The position numbers and the translations under genes were made by a program. This document shows positions 29,040-38,972 of a DNA stretch of 64,000 nt, one piece after another. This stretch comes from Methylovulum psychrotolerans (GTDB lineage: Bacteria > Pseudomonadota > Gammaproteobacteria > Methylococcales > Methylomonadaceae). Under the pieces are notes generated by a model, which was not told where the DNA came from, searched no databases, and was given only the letters and a program-made list of their open reading frames with translations. The stretch covers positions 208,674 to 272,673 of the forward strand of contig NZ_PGFZ01000008.1 of the NCBI RefSeq assembly GCF_002923755.1. The letters are read 5' to 3'. Each line of letters starts with the position of its first letter. Positions within the stretch are counted from its first letter, which is position 1.

Positions 29040-30479
29040 ATGAATTTATTAAACCTTGCCAGAGACGCTATCTTGACCCCTGCGGGCCTCCAAGACCGCG
29101 ATATTGAAACCATCATGAGCCGCTTGCTTAGCGTGCCTGTCGATGCCGCCGACATCTACTTTCAAACCAGCCATTCCGAATCCTGGGTGATGGAGGGCGG
29201 CATTATCAAAGAAGGCAGCCACAACATCGAACAAGGGGCGGGGGTACGCGCGGTCGCGGGCGAAAAAACCGGCTTTGCCTACAGCGACCGCTTAGAACTG
29301 CCGGTGCTGCTGGCGGCGGCGACTAACGTTAATGCCATCTTAAAACAAGGCCAAGACGCGCAAGTCAATTTAAAAATTGCCGCCAGCCCGAACCGCCTGT
29401 ATCCGTTTGCCAATCCCCTAAAATCCCTGCCGGATCAAGAAAAAATCGCCTTGCTGCAAGCGGTGGAATCCGCTACCCGCCAGCTCGACAGCCGGATTGA
29501 AGAAGTCATCGTCAGCCTGATCGGTGTCCACGAAAGCATTCTGGTCGCCAATCAAGACGGCTCTTTAGCGGCGGACATCCGGCCTTTGGTGCGTATGAAC
29601 GTAACCGTCATCGTGGTCGAAAATGGCCGACGCGAACAGGGCAGCATGGGTGGCGGGGCGCGGGCCGATTACCACTATTTCCTTGCTCAAGACCGCGCCT
29701 TGGACTATGGGCGCGAAGCGGTGCGCTTAGCCTTAGTCAATCTGGCAGCGGGCGAAGCCCCGGCGGGTAATATGACGGTGGTCTTAGGCCCCGGTTGGCC
29801 GGGGATTTTGCTGCACGAAGCCATCGGCCATGGTTTAGAAGGCGATTTCAACCGCAAAGGCACCTCCGCATTCAGTGGCCGCGTCGGCGAGCGGGTCGCC
29901 TCCAGCTTATGCACCGTGGTCGACGACGGCACTTTGTCGGGCCGTCGCGGCTCTTTAAGCATTGATGACGAAGGCACACCCACCGAGCAAACCGTACTGA
30001 TTGAAAACGGCATTCTGAAAGGTTATATGCAGGACAAGCTCAACGCCCGCTTGATGGGCGTAAGCCCGACAGGTAACGGGCGGCGCGAGTCCTACGCCAG
30101 CCTGCCCATGCCACGCATGACTAACACCTATATGCTGCCAGGGGCGCATGACCCTGAAGAAATCATCAAATCGGTGAAAAAAGGCCTGTACGCGAAAAAC
30201 TTTGCCGGTGGGCAAGTGGACATCACCTCCGGCAAGTTCGTGTTCTCCGCCAGCGAAGCCTATCTGATCGAAGACGGCAAAATCACCCGCCCCGTCAGAG
30301 GCGCGACCCTCATCGGCAACGGCCCGGATGTGCTGACCAAAGTCTCCATGGTCGGCAACGATTTGGAACTCGATAGCGGCGTCGGCACCTGCGGCAAAGA
30401 CGGGCAAAGCGTCCCCGTAGGCGTAGGCCAGCCAACCTTAAAAATTGACGGATTGACGGTGGGTGGGACTAGCGTTTAG
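29040..30479 (+). CDS. tldD: Metalloprotease TldD
   Basis: 479 aa from the ATG at 29040, close to E. coli TldD (481). The zinc motif [11 protein letters not shown] (HExxH) is intact, as are [38 protein letters not shown] and the C-terminal [20 protein letters not shown]. With TldE/PmbA it forms a heterodimer that degrades unfolded peptides and matures some RiPPs. pmbA is not in the window. Confidence 0.96.
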   Translation: MNLLNLARDAILTPAGLQDRDIETIMSRLLSVPVDAADIYFQTSHSESWVMEGGIIKEGSHNIEQGAGVRAVAGEKTGFAYSDRLELPVLLAAATNVNAILKQGQDAQVNLKIAASPNRLYPFANPLKSLPDQEKIALLQAVESATRQLDSRIEEVIVSLIGVHESILVANQDGSLAADIRPLVRMNVTVIVVENGRREQGSMGGGARADYHYFLAQDRALDYGREAVRLALVNLAAGEAPAGNMTVVLGPGWPGILLHEAIGHGLEGDFNRKGTSAFSGRVGERVASSLCTVVDDGTLSGRRGSLSIDDEGTPTEQTVLIENGILKGYMQDKLNARLMGVSPTGNGRRESYASLPMPRMTNTYMLPGAHDPEEIIKSVKKGLYAKNFAGGQVDITSGKFVFSASEAYLIEDGKITRPVRGATLIGNGPDVLTKVSMVGNDLELDSGVGTCGKDGQSVPVGVGQPTLKIDGLTVGGTSV

Positions 30480-30537
30480 TATCTACAAAAATTACACCGC
30501 CAATGGGTAATGTACTTAAGTTTTGCGGACTATCTTT

Positions 30538-31281
30538 ATGACGACTAAATCAAAAATAGAATGGACAGAACAAACATGGAATCCCACTACTGGTTGCACT
30601 AAGATTTCAGCGGGTTGCAAGTATTGTTATGCTGAAACTATGGCTAAACGTTTGCAGGCTATGCAAGTTAAGGGTTATGAAAATGGTTTTGACTTATCTA
30701 TTTTATCAGAACGGCTTAGCGAGCCATTAAAGCGTAAAAAACCTACGCTTTATTTTGTCAATTCTATGAGCGACTTATTTCATGAAGGTGTTTCTGATGA
30801 ATTTATAGGGCAAGTGTTTAATGTCATAGAACAAGCCCCCCAGCATCAGTTTCAAATTTTAACGAAACGGGCGGAACGGTTAGCGGTATTTTTTAAAAAT
30901 CGTACTCCTCCTGTTAATGCGTGGTTAGGCGTTTCAGTAGAAAATAGAAATGACGGCTTAGCCCGTATCGAGCATTTACGAACGGTTAATGCGGCAATAC
31001 GCTTTCTTTCTTGTGAGCCGCTACTTGAAGATTTGGGGTCGGTTGATTTAAACGGCATCCATTGGGTGATTGTGGGCGGGGAATCCGGTGTTAAGGCTAG
31101 ACCCATGAAACCTGAATGGGCAGATGGGATACGTTTGCAATGTTTGGAACAAAATGTACAGTTTTTCTTTAAACAGTGGGGTGGCTGGGGAGCGGATGGG
31201 AAAAAACGCTCTAAAAAAGAAAATGGCCGAGCGTTAAATGGTCGGGTTTTTAATGAAATGCCGATTCATAACATTTATTAG
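30538..31281 (+). CDS. Three-Cys-motif protein (DUF5131, phage Gp37/Gp68 family)
   Basis: 247 aa from the ATG at 30538. Cys20, Cys27 and Cys30 form the family's CxxxxxxCxxC motif within WNPTTGCTKISAGCKYCYAE, likely a metal or Fe-S site. Further family blocks are YFVNSMSDLFHEGV, FQILTKRAERL, WLGVSVENR, RFLSCEPLLEDLG and WVIVGGESGVKARPM. The alternating strand/helix pattern resembles a radical-SAM-like TIM barrel, but the catalytic reaction is unknown. It is AT-richer than tldD and hisC on either side and is followed 13 bp later by its usual partner TcmP, so the pair looks like a transferred cassette. Confidence 0.88.
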   Translation: MTTKSKIEWTEQTWNPTTGCTKISAGCKYCYAETMAKRLQAMQVKGYENGFDLSILSERLSEPLKRKKPTLYFVNSMSDLFHEGVSDEFIGQVFNVIEQAPQHQFQILTKRAERLAVFFKNRTPPVNAWLGVSVENRNDGLARIEHLRTVNAAIRFLSCEPLLEDLGSVDLNGIHWVIVGGESGVKARPMKPEWADGIRLQCLEQNVQFFFKQWGGWGADGKKRSKKENGRALNGRVFNEMPIHNIY

Positions 31282-31294
31282 GAACCAAAATTGA

Positions 31295-32569
31295 ATGGCG
31301 AAGAAAAAATACGAATGGAGTTTTGATTGCCCCCCACCTTTAGAGCAACATAGCTTAGCAAAGCATGACATTCTAAAAGCATATTTAATCCGCTATATTC
31401 AAACGTTAGTTTCCCATCCATCCCAAGAAGAATTAAAACTAACGTTAATTGATGGGTTTTCTGGTGGAGGTGTTTATAGCCATAATGACTCAAAAGAAAT
31501 TATCTATGGTTCTCCGCTTATTATGCTGGATGCTATGGCGGAAGCAAGCGTTTCTATTAACAGAAAACGCCGCAAGCCCATTAAGTTTAATATTCACTAT
31601 TTCTTTATAGATAATGATAAAAATGCCTGTATTTGCTTAAAAGAAACCTTAAAATCAAAGGGCTATGGTCACTTAATAGGCGAGTCAATTTTTGTTCTTG
31701 AGTCTTCTTTTCAAGACAAAGCCGACACTATTATTGAATTTATTAATAAAAAAAGTCGCGCCAGACATGCTATATTTCTGCTGGATCAATACGGTTATAA
31801 AGAAGTTCCTGTTCCTTTAATTAAAAAAATCCTGTATAGCTCCCTTAAATCAGAAATTATTTTAAATTTCAATGTCGATTCGTTATTAACATACATTAGT
31901 GATAAAAAAGACTTGGCACAAACGCTACTTAATGCAATAGGCACTCCTCATGCTTTAAAAGGCCGCACGATAGAAGATATTAAAAGCTCAACAAAAGACT
32001 GGCGACTGTATATCCAAAGCTGTCTTTACCGGGATCTGGTTTTAAACTGTGGAGCAAGTTACTACACGCGCTTTTTTATTCGCTCACCAGAGGGGCATGG
32101 TGATTATTGGTTGGTGCATTTGTCGCAACATCCAAAAGCGCGTGATGTGATGACAGAAATCCATTGGGAAAAGAATAATCATTTTATTCATTACGGTGGT
32201 GCGGGATTAGATATGTTTATGACGGGATATCTTCCGCAATTAGATAATAATTACACTAAGCAAGCCGAATTTGATGCCCTTTATTTTGATGAAACGGCAA
32301 AAGAGAAAAGTATTGAAGAGTTAAAGCGAGACATTGTCCGTATTATCAATAACGATAGCGTCACTTTTGAAAAGTTATTTATTGTTACCTGCAATAACTC
32401 ACCTGCTTCAGCAAAAATTTATAAAGAAGCAATAGCCAAATTGATTGAATATAAAGAAATTGAAGTGGTTAGCGAACAAGGGCGAAAACGCCTGTCAGCT
32501 AATTCCATAAAAGCAAGCGACATTATTACTAAACATCGCCAAAGCTCAATATTAATATTTACTTTCTAA
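31295..32569 (+). CDS. tcmP: Three-Cys-motif partner protein TcmP
   Basis: 424 aa. The N-terminal HSLAKHDILKAYLIRYIQTL and LTLIDGFSGGGVY, followed by the FIDNDKNAC segment, are hallmarks of the TcmP family, which is defined by its genetic pairing with the three-Cys-motif protein just upstream. The DGFSGGG block resembles a nucleotide- or SAM-binding loop, and FLLDQYGYKEVPVPLIKKIL and FNVDSLLTYI resemble family core strands. The C-terminal ~90 residues look like a winged-helix segment. AGGA precedes the ATG. Base composition is clearly AT-rich. Function unknown. Confidence 0.88.
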   Translation: MAKKKYEWSFDCPPPLEQHSLAKHDILKAYLIRYIQTLVSHPSQEELKLTLIDGFSGGGVYSHNDSKEIIYGSPLIMLDAMAEASVSINRKRRKPIKFNIHYFFIDNDKNACICLKETLKSKGYGHLIGESIFVLESSFQDKADTIIEFINKKSRARHAIFLLDQYGYKEVPVPLIKKILYSSLKSEIILNFNVDSLLTYISDKKDLAQTLLNAIGTPHALKGRTIEDIKSSTKDWRLYIQSCLYRDLVLNCGASYYTRFFIRSPEGHGDYWLVHLSQHPKARDVMTEIHWEKNNHFIHYGGAGLDMFMTGYLPQLDNNYTKQAEFDALYFDETAKEKSIEELKRDIVRIINNDSVTFEKLFIVTCNNSPASAKIYKEAIAKLIEYKEIEVVSEQGRKRLSANSIKASDIITKHRQSSILIFTF

Positions 32570-32635
32570 TACGTTGTTGCTGTTTACGTTATAGCTACAC
32601 CGCTAATTATACGTCACTTGAAAAATAATTTACTC

Positions 32636-33721
32636 ATGAAATCTGTCGTTTTGTCTTCTTCTCTGTTCCGCCCCGAAATCCTCGCCCTATCCGCCTATAA
32701 AGTCGCTGATGCCAGCGGTATGGTCAAGCTCGATGCGATGGAAAATCCTTACCATTGGCCTGAGGATATTAAAGCCGCGTGGTTGGCGGAACTCCAAGAT
32801 TGCCCGATTAACCGCTACCCCGACCCCGAAGCGCGGCAGTTGGCGGCGACCTTGCGGGAGGTGGAGCAAATCCCCGCTGACTTTGATATTTTGCTGGGCA
32901 ATGGTTCCGACGAGATCATCCAAATGCTTTTGATGGCCTTGCCGCCGACCGCCAGCGTTTTGGCACCTGCGCCTGGTTTTGTTATGTACAAACAACTGAG
33001 CGATAGCCTCAGCCTGCGTTACCACGCTGTCCCCCTAGTCGCCGACGGGTTTGGCTTGGATTTGCCCGCCCTGTTGGCGACTATTGCTGCGCACCAGCCG
33101 TCGGTGATTTTTCTCGCCTACCCCAACAACCCGACCGCCAACCTGTTCGACCCCGCCGCCATGATTGCCATTATCGAAGCCGCACACGGTTTGGTGGTGA
33201 TTGATGAAGCCTACGCGCCGTTTGCCCACGCCACGTTTATGGATAAACTGGCCGCTTACGATAATCTGCTGGTGATGCGCACGGTGTCTAAGTTAGGTTT
33301 GGCGGGGCTGCGCTTAGGCTATCTGGTCGGCCAGCCGAAATGGCTAGGCGAGTTGAATAAAATCCGCCTGCCTTATAACATCAACAGCCTGACCCAAATC
33401 ACCGCCGACTTCGCCTTGCGCCATAAGCCCCTGTTTGACGGGCAAACTCAGCGCATTTGTGAACAACGGGCGGTGGTTATGGAACATATCAACGCCTTGC
33501 CCGGACTGTTGGCCTATCCTAGCGCGGCGAATTTTATCCTCTTTAAAACGCCCAGCGGTCAAGCCGACGCTATTTTTGCCGCGTTGAAAGCGCAGGGGGT
33601 GTTGATTAAAAACCTCAGCCCCCAAGGCGGGCTATTGGCCGACTGCCTGCGCGTTACCGTGGGTACGCCGGAAGAAAATGCGGCGTTTTTGCAGGCTTTG
33701 GGGCAGAGCCTTAAAGATTGA
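32636..33721 (+). CDS. hisC: Histidinol-phosphate aminotransferase
   Basis: PLP enzyme of histidine synthesis, converting imidazole-acetol phosphate and glutamate to histidinol phosphate. 361 aa from the ATG at 32636. Motifs: KLDAMENPY, LLGNGSDEIIQMLLMA, AYPNNPTANLFD, VVIDEAYAPFA and the PLP-lysine region TVSKLGLAGLRLGYL. The start is not backed by a strong ribosome-binding site; an upstream TTG at 32618 is an alternative. It stands apart from hisG and hisD although these are often adjacent. Confidence 0.94.
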   Translation: MKSVVLSSSLFRPEILALSAYKVADASGMVKLDAMENPYHWPEDIKAAWLAELQDCPINRYPDPEARQLAATLREVEQIPADFDILLGNGSDEIIQMLLMALPPTASVLAPAPGFVMYKQLSDSLSLRYHAVPLVADGFGLDLPALLATIAAHQPSVIFLAYPNNPTANLFDPAAMIAIIEAAHGLVVIDEAYAPFAHATFMDKLAAYDNLLVMRTVSKLGLAGLRLGYLVGQPKWLGELNKIRLPYNINSLTQITADFALRHKPLFDGQTQRICEQRAVVMEHINALPGLLAYPSAANFILFKTPSGQADAIFAALKAQGVLIKNLSPQGGLLADCLRVTVGTPEENAAFLQALGQSLKD

Positions 33722-34012
33722 CTGTCTTTGGGGAAACTAAGCAATGGGTAGGGTGTATGGTCGAGCTTTTCACCCTATGCGCGTTTATGGTGTGTTGTTG
33801 CAGCTTATCGTTTGTACACGCAGTTCGGCCATTGTGCAAAGGACATTAACTTCGCGTAGCTAACCTTGAAAGTGTTTCGGGGTGAGTTGTTTTGTGCAGC
33901 TAATTAAGGTGGTTCCATTTAAGATGTTACACCTTAACACGCCGATTGTTTGGCTAAAAGCGCGTGGACAGAACAGCTAGCTTATTAAGTTCTTCCCGCA
34001 AAAAAACCTGCA

Positions 34013-34837
34013 TTAACGCTCTTCGTCAATAAATGGCAACTCACTCGCGTCCAAGCCTGTAATTTCCACGATTTCCGTTACAGAAAAATTTCTTTGGATT
34101 AGCTGCTTGGCGACCATGATGGCCCTATTCCGTTCACCCATATCCATGCCCATATCGATGCCCCGCTCAATGCCCTTCTTCTGCCCCAAAATAAAGCTAG
34201 GCAGTTTCTCTATCTCTATTTGTAACATTGCAAACTCCTGCTGTATGTCTAGGTGGATGTTCCGGTTACTGGCCAATATCTCCAACATGCTGAGATATTC
34301 GCGTAGCCGCTTACTGTCGTCTTGGGTAAGGGCGATCAGCTTGGTGATGATGTCATGGATGACGGTTTTTGCGTCGGTACCCTGCAAATCGCACAACAAA
34401 GCCAGCACGATGGCATCAGGGCTGTTTTGGGTAATGAAAAACCGATAATCCATCTCGTGCATATCCAGCACCGTATAGCGGTAGTGCAACTGCGGGGTTT
34501 GGATATGGCCTGGCATCGCTAACGCGGACTTGCCGATGTACAGCAAATATTGGCAAACTTCCTCGCCCGGATGGCACAGCCTAATGTCGGTCAGATACCG
34601 CAACATCCTATCCGGCATATCTTTTTGGTTTTGATTTTGGATTTCGATATGCAGGATGAAGGTTTTGCCGCTGTGGTCGCTGACCCGCGCCAGCAAATCT
34701 GCCCGCCTGTCTTCCAGGCGTTGCTGCTCGGTTTCTATCAGTTCGGCCGCCGCCAAGGGCAAATTAAAGATATACGTCGCCACATCCACGAGGATGCGCT
34801 TAAAAATCTGCTTGGAGATAATGTCTTTTTGCCCCAT
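34013..34837 (-). CDS. Rpn-family PD-(D/E)XK nuclease / putative transposase
   Basis: 274 aa. The nuclease core reads Asp47 in RRADLLARV and Glu65-x-Gln67 in FILHIEIQNQ, the ExQ variant usual for the Rpn recombination-promoting nuclease group. The middle contains MPDRMLRYLTDIRL and a YRYTVLDMHEM segment. The C-terminus (GIERGIDMGMDMGERNRAIM) has Met/Gly/Glu-rich repeats and ends in ITGLDASELPFID. Such genes occur in many copies and are thought to spread by recombination. It lies downstream of hisG on the same strand. Confidence 0.85.
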   Translation of the reverse strand: MGQKDIISKQIFKRILVDVATYIFNLPLAAAELIETEQQRLEDRRADLLARVSDHSGKTFILHIEIQNQNQKDMPDRMLRYLTDIRLCHPGEEVCQYLLYIGKSALAMPGHIQTPQLHYRYTVLDMHEMDYRFFITQNSPDAIVLALLCDLQGTDAKTVIHDIITKLIALTQDDSKRLREYLSMLEILASNRNIHLDIQQEFAMLQIEIEKLPSFILGQKKGIERGIDMGMDMGERNRAIMVAKQLIQRNFSVTEIVEITGLDASELPFIDEER

Positions 34838-34914
34838 GCCTTACTCTATCGATAACCTTTGATTAAACGACTAAAATCCACCCTTCCAACTTGGCAGCGG
34901 CGTACCGTTAACGC

Positions 34915-35544
34915 TTAAACCCGTTGCGCCAGGGTCTTCTCAAACTGCGCCAACAACTGGGCAATATCGGCATTCTTCATTTTCATCGCGGCCTTATTGA
35001 CCACCAAGCGCGAGCTAATGTTCATAATCAGTTCGCGCGGCTCCAAGTCGTTGGCTTTTAAGGTGTTGCCGGTATCGACCAAATCGACGATACAATCGGC
35101 GAGGCCGACCAGCGGGGCGAGTTCCATCGAACCGTATAACTTAATAATCTCCGCCTGAATCCCTAAACTGGCAAAATAACTTTGCGCGGTTTTGACATAC
35201 TTGGTGGCGACGCGCACCCGTCCGGTAATCGGCGGCGCGTCCTTGTGGGCGGCAGTCATCAGGCGGCAACGGGCGATGTTCAGGTCGAGCGGCTCGTATA
35301 AGGCTTCCGTGCCGTGTTCGAGCAGCACGTCTTTACCCGCTATGCCTAGGTCAGCCGCGCCGTATTCGACAAAGGTCGGCACGTCGGTGGCGCGGATAAT
35401 GACCAACTGCACATCGGGGCGGGTGGTTTGTAAAATCAATTTGCGGCAAGTGGTAGGGTCATCGGTCGGTACGATACCCGCCTCCGCCAAAAACGGCAGG
35501 GCTTCTTCGTAAATACGGCCTTTGGATACGGCAATCGTCAGCAT
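34915..35544 (-). CDS. hisG: ATP phosphoribosyltransferase, short form
   Basis: First enzyme of histidine synthesis. 209 aa, the short HisG-S form that lacks the C-terminal regulatory domain and needs HisZ for activity; hisZ is not in the window. Motifs: [54 protein letters not shown] and the PRPP loop [14 protein letters not shown]. It follows murA by 11 bp on the same strand, the standard murA-hisG order. Confidence 0.96.
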   Translation of the reverse strand: MLTIAVSKGRIYEEALPFLAEAGIVPTDDPTTCRKLILQTTRPDVQLVIIRATDVPTFVEYGAADLGIAGKDVLLEHGTEALYEPLDLNIARCRLMTAAHKDAPPITGRVRVATKYVKTAQSYFASLGIQAEIIKLYGSMELAPLVGLADCIVDLVDTGNTLKANDLEPRELIMNISSRLVVNKAAMKMKNADIAQLLAQFEKTLAQRV

Positions 35545-35555
35545 GGGGCAACCTT

Positions 35556-36854
<1,299 letters not shown>

Positions 36855-36866
36855 TTAAATCAGCAC

Positions 36867-37175
36867 TCAGGCTGACGGGTGAAATAATAGTGTGTCTTCC
36901 AAGCCGCTCAGCTTGGCAAGGTTAAGCAACTGCTGGGGGATTTGGGCAAAACTCAGCAGGGTCTGGTGGCGGTGGGCGTATTTCGCCCATTCGATCAGCA
37001 ACGCCAGTCCGGCACTGTCGGCATTAGCGACCCGGCTCAGATCGATGGTGATGGGTTGGCCTGCCTGTAAAAAGGCCAAGGGCTGCCCGGCATTTTTATC
37101 CAAACTGGCGAAAGTCAAATCACCGTCGATGAGGATAGGGCCACCACCTTGGTCAAGAATCTGCAAGCCGCTCAC
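36867..37175 (-). CDS. mlaB: STAS-domain protein MlaB
   Basis: 102-aa STAS domain protein; core DLSRVANADSAGLALLIEWA with the loop Ser/Ala-Gly typical of MlaB. In E. coli MlaB is the cytoplasmic subunit of the MlaFEDB transporter that moves phospholipids between the outer-membrane carrier MlaC and the inner membrane. Its start overlaps the mlaD stop. mlaC, normally between mlaD and mlaB, is not here. Confidence 0.88.
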   Translation of the reverse strand: MSGLQILDQGGGPILIDGDLTFASLDKNAGQPLAFLQAGQPITIDLSRVANADSAGLALLIEWAKYAHRHQTLLSFAQIPQQLLNLAKLSGLEDTLLFHPSA

Positions 37176-37639
37176 TTTTTTTCTTCCGCCGCTTTAAACA
37201 AAAATTGCCCAATCGCCTTTTCTAAAATAATGGCGGGTTGGGTAATGTCGATAGTGCCGTTATCTTTTAAAAACGTCTCCGAGCCGCCCGGCTCTAGGCT
37301 GACGTATTGCTCTCCCAACAGTCCGGCAGTAAAGACGCTGGCGGTGGTATCGTCGGGTAAGGTGTTATATTGCGATTCAATCTGTAAGACCACAACCGAC
37401 TGGTAGGTTTTCGGGTCAAAGCTGATGCTGCTGACTTGGCCGATCTTCACCCCGGCGGCGGATACTGGGGATTTGACTTTTAAGCCGCCGGAATTGTCAA
37501 AGCGGGCGGTCACGGTATAAGTGGCTTTCTGCGTGAATGAGCTTAAGTTACTGACTTGGAAGCTGAGAAAAAACAGCCCGGCAATCCCGGCCGCGACAAA
37601 AAGTCCGACTAGGGTGTCTTGGGTATTGGTGTGCTGCAT
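37172..37639 (-). CDS. mlaD: MlaD, MCE-domain phospholipid-binding protein
   Basis: 155 aa from the ATG at 37639. N-terminal membrane helix (TLVGLFVAAGIAGLFFLSFQ), then one MCE domain (YTVTARFDNSGGLKVKSPVS, AAGVKIGQVSSISFDPK) and the hydrophobic tunnel motif AGLLGEQYVSLEPGGSE. Forms the hexameric periplasmic ring of the Mla transporter. An upstream in-frame start at 37681 would overlap mlaE and is less likely. Confidence 0.95.
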   Translation of the reverse strand: MQHTNTQDTLVGLFVAAGIAGLFFLSFQVSNLSSFTQKATYTVTARFDNSGGLKVKSPVSAAGVKIGQVSSISFDPKTYQSVVVLQIESQYNTLPDDTTASVFTAGLLGEQYVSLEPGGSETFLKDNGTIDITQPAIILEKAIGQFLFKAAEEKK

Positions 37640-37640
37640 G

Positions 37641-38423
37641 TTAATTGTCTCCAAACATGAGAGCGGTAAGAATAAAATCAAGCCCTAAAATACTGAATGC
37701 GGAATTGACCACGGTACGCGTAGTGGCGCGGCTAACCCCTTCCGAAGTCGGCAGAGTGTCGTAACCTTCAAATAACGCGATCCAAGATGTTACCCAGCCA
37801 AACACCACGCTTTTGATGACCCCATTAACAATGTCGTCCCAAAAATCAATGCTGGCCTGCATTTGTGACCAATACGCCCCCTCATCGACCCCTAACAGGC
37901 CGGAGCCGATCATCTGGCCGCCGACCACCCCGACGGCGCTGAATAAGGCTGTCAGTAATGGCATGGCCAAACAGCCCGCTAAAAAGCGTGGCGAAATGAT
38001 GCGTTTAATCGGGTCAACCGCCATCATTTCCATGCCGGAAAGCTGCTCGGTCGCCTTCATCAGGCCGATTTCCGCTGTCAGTGCCGACCCGGCCCGGCCT
38101 GCAAACAACAGTGCCGATACCACCGGCCCCAATTCGCGCACCAACGACGCGGCGACCATTACCCCTAAGGTGGCTTCCGCGCCAAAATCGGACAGGATAT
38201 TATAGCCTTGCAGACCTAAGACCATGCCGACAAACAGGCCGGAAATGGTAATAATCAAAAACGATAATACCCCGACCGAATAGAGCTGGTTAAGCAATAA
38301 GCGCGGCCTGAGCAATACACTGGGGATGCCCGCCAAGGTTTGCAATAAAAAAAACGTCGCCCGCCCCAGCTTGGTAAAGGAGGAGCGGGTGGACTTACCC
38401 AAATTCTGTAGAAAGTACGTCAT
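37641..38423 (-). CDS. mlaE: MlaE, ABC permease of phospholipid transport
   Basis: 260 aa with five membrane segments; MlaE family blocks include [60 protein letters not shown] and [20 protein letters not shown]. Permease dimer of the Mla complex. The ATPase gene mlaF, expected directly upstream in the same operon, is absent; instead a 549-bp gap with inverted repeats lies there. Confidence 0.96.
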   Translation of the reverse strand: MTYFLQNLGKSTRSSFTKLGRATFFLLQTLAGIPSVLLRPRLLLNQLYSVGVLSFLIITISGLFVGMVLGLQGYNILSDFGAEATLGVMVAASLVRELGPVVSALLFAGRAGSALTAEIGLMKATEQLSGMEMMAVDPIKRIISPRFLAGCLAMPLLTALFSAVGVVGGQMIGSGLLGVDEGAYWSQMQASIDFWDDIVNGVIKSVVFGWVTSWIALFEGYDTLPTSEGVSRATTRTVVNSAFSILGLDFILTALMFGDN

Positions 38424-38627
38424 GATTGAATGGCTGATGGTGGCTGTACTGTCGATATTACGTTGATCTTGTCGGCAAAATCACAAGACTTGCCCTGACT
38501 AACGCCCTGCTTTACGGCTTGGCGCAGCCCCCGTCGTGTCGGTCGGGTAAAAACCGCCCGTGAATCGTATAGTGACCCACGATTATACATTATTTCATAA
38601 AAGGGCTGGGTTTCTGATGAAAAGAGA

Positions 38628-38692
38628 TAACATAGCGGATTTTTTTGCAGCTATTTATTTGCCACATAGCTGCCAAAAAATCCGCTATGTTA
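38628..38692. repeat. 65-bp hairpin with 27-bp arms
   Basis: The arms 38628-38654 and 38666-38692 are reverse complements with one mismatch; the outer part reads TAACATAGCGGATTTTTT and its mirror. The loop is 11 nt. The size and near-perfection suggest a mobile palindrome or a strong RNA structure. No second copy is seen in the window. Confidence 0.7.
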
Positions 38693-38749
38693 CCTCACCA
38701 TGGGTGGGGGGCTATCAGATGTGGCTTGCCGAATAACAGCTATACTCTG

Positions 38750-38918
38750 AACGGTCAAGTTTTCGGTTAATCCGTTCATGGTGAGCCCGTCCCACAGGGA
38801 CTTCCGCTGGTCGCCGAACCATGGGCGGATTAACCGTCCAGCCTTCGACAGGCTCCCCCACAAGGGGGGTCTGGGGACAGGCGAACGGTTAATCCTAAAA
38901 ACCGAAAACTTGACCGTT
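38750..38918. mobile_element. MITE-like element with 19-bp perfect terminal inverted repeats
   Basis: AACGGTCAAGTTTTCGGTT (38750-38768) is repeated exactly in reverse complement at 38900-38918, and the similarity continues imperfectly outward (TATACT against AGTATA). The 169-bp body has no coding capacity and carries internal reverse matches (GGTTAATCCGTTC with GAACGGTTAATCC). No clear target-site duplication. Confidence 0.65.
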
Positions 38919-38972
38919 TGAAGTATATGTCCGTTTTAGTTATCCCCAAAATCCCCATTCGGCCCAAGCAAT

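Larger units (their letters stand above)
38424..38972. other. 549-bp repeat-bearing gap upstream of mlaE
   Basis: No gene on either strand and no trace of mlaF that I can read. Contains the long hairpin at 38628-38692 and the 169-bp MITE-like element at 38750-38918. The mlaE promoter must lie near its left end. Confidence 0.6.

Noticed and set aside
33722-34012. Possible gene or repeat between hisC and the Rpn nuclease
   Set aside because: 291 bp with no open frame of note, no hairpin with a T tract and no match to the repeat families listed.
38747-38921. A CRISPR-like array at the repeats upstream of mlaE
   Set aside because: Only one inverted pair is present, with no regularly spaced direct repeats; no CRISPR array was seen anywhere in the window.
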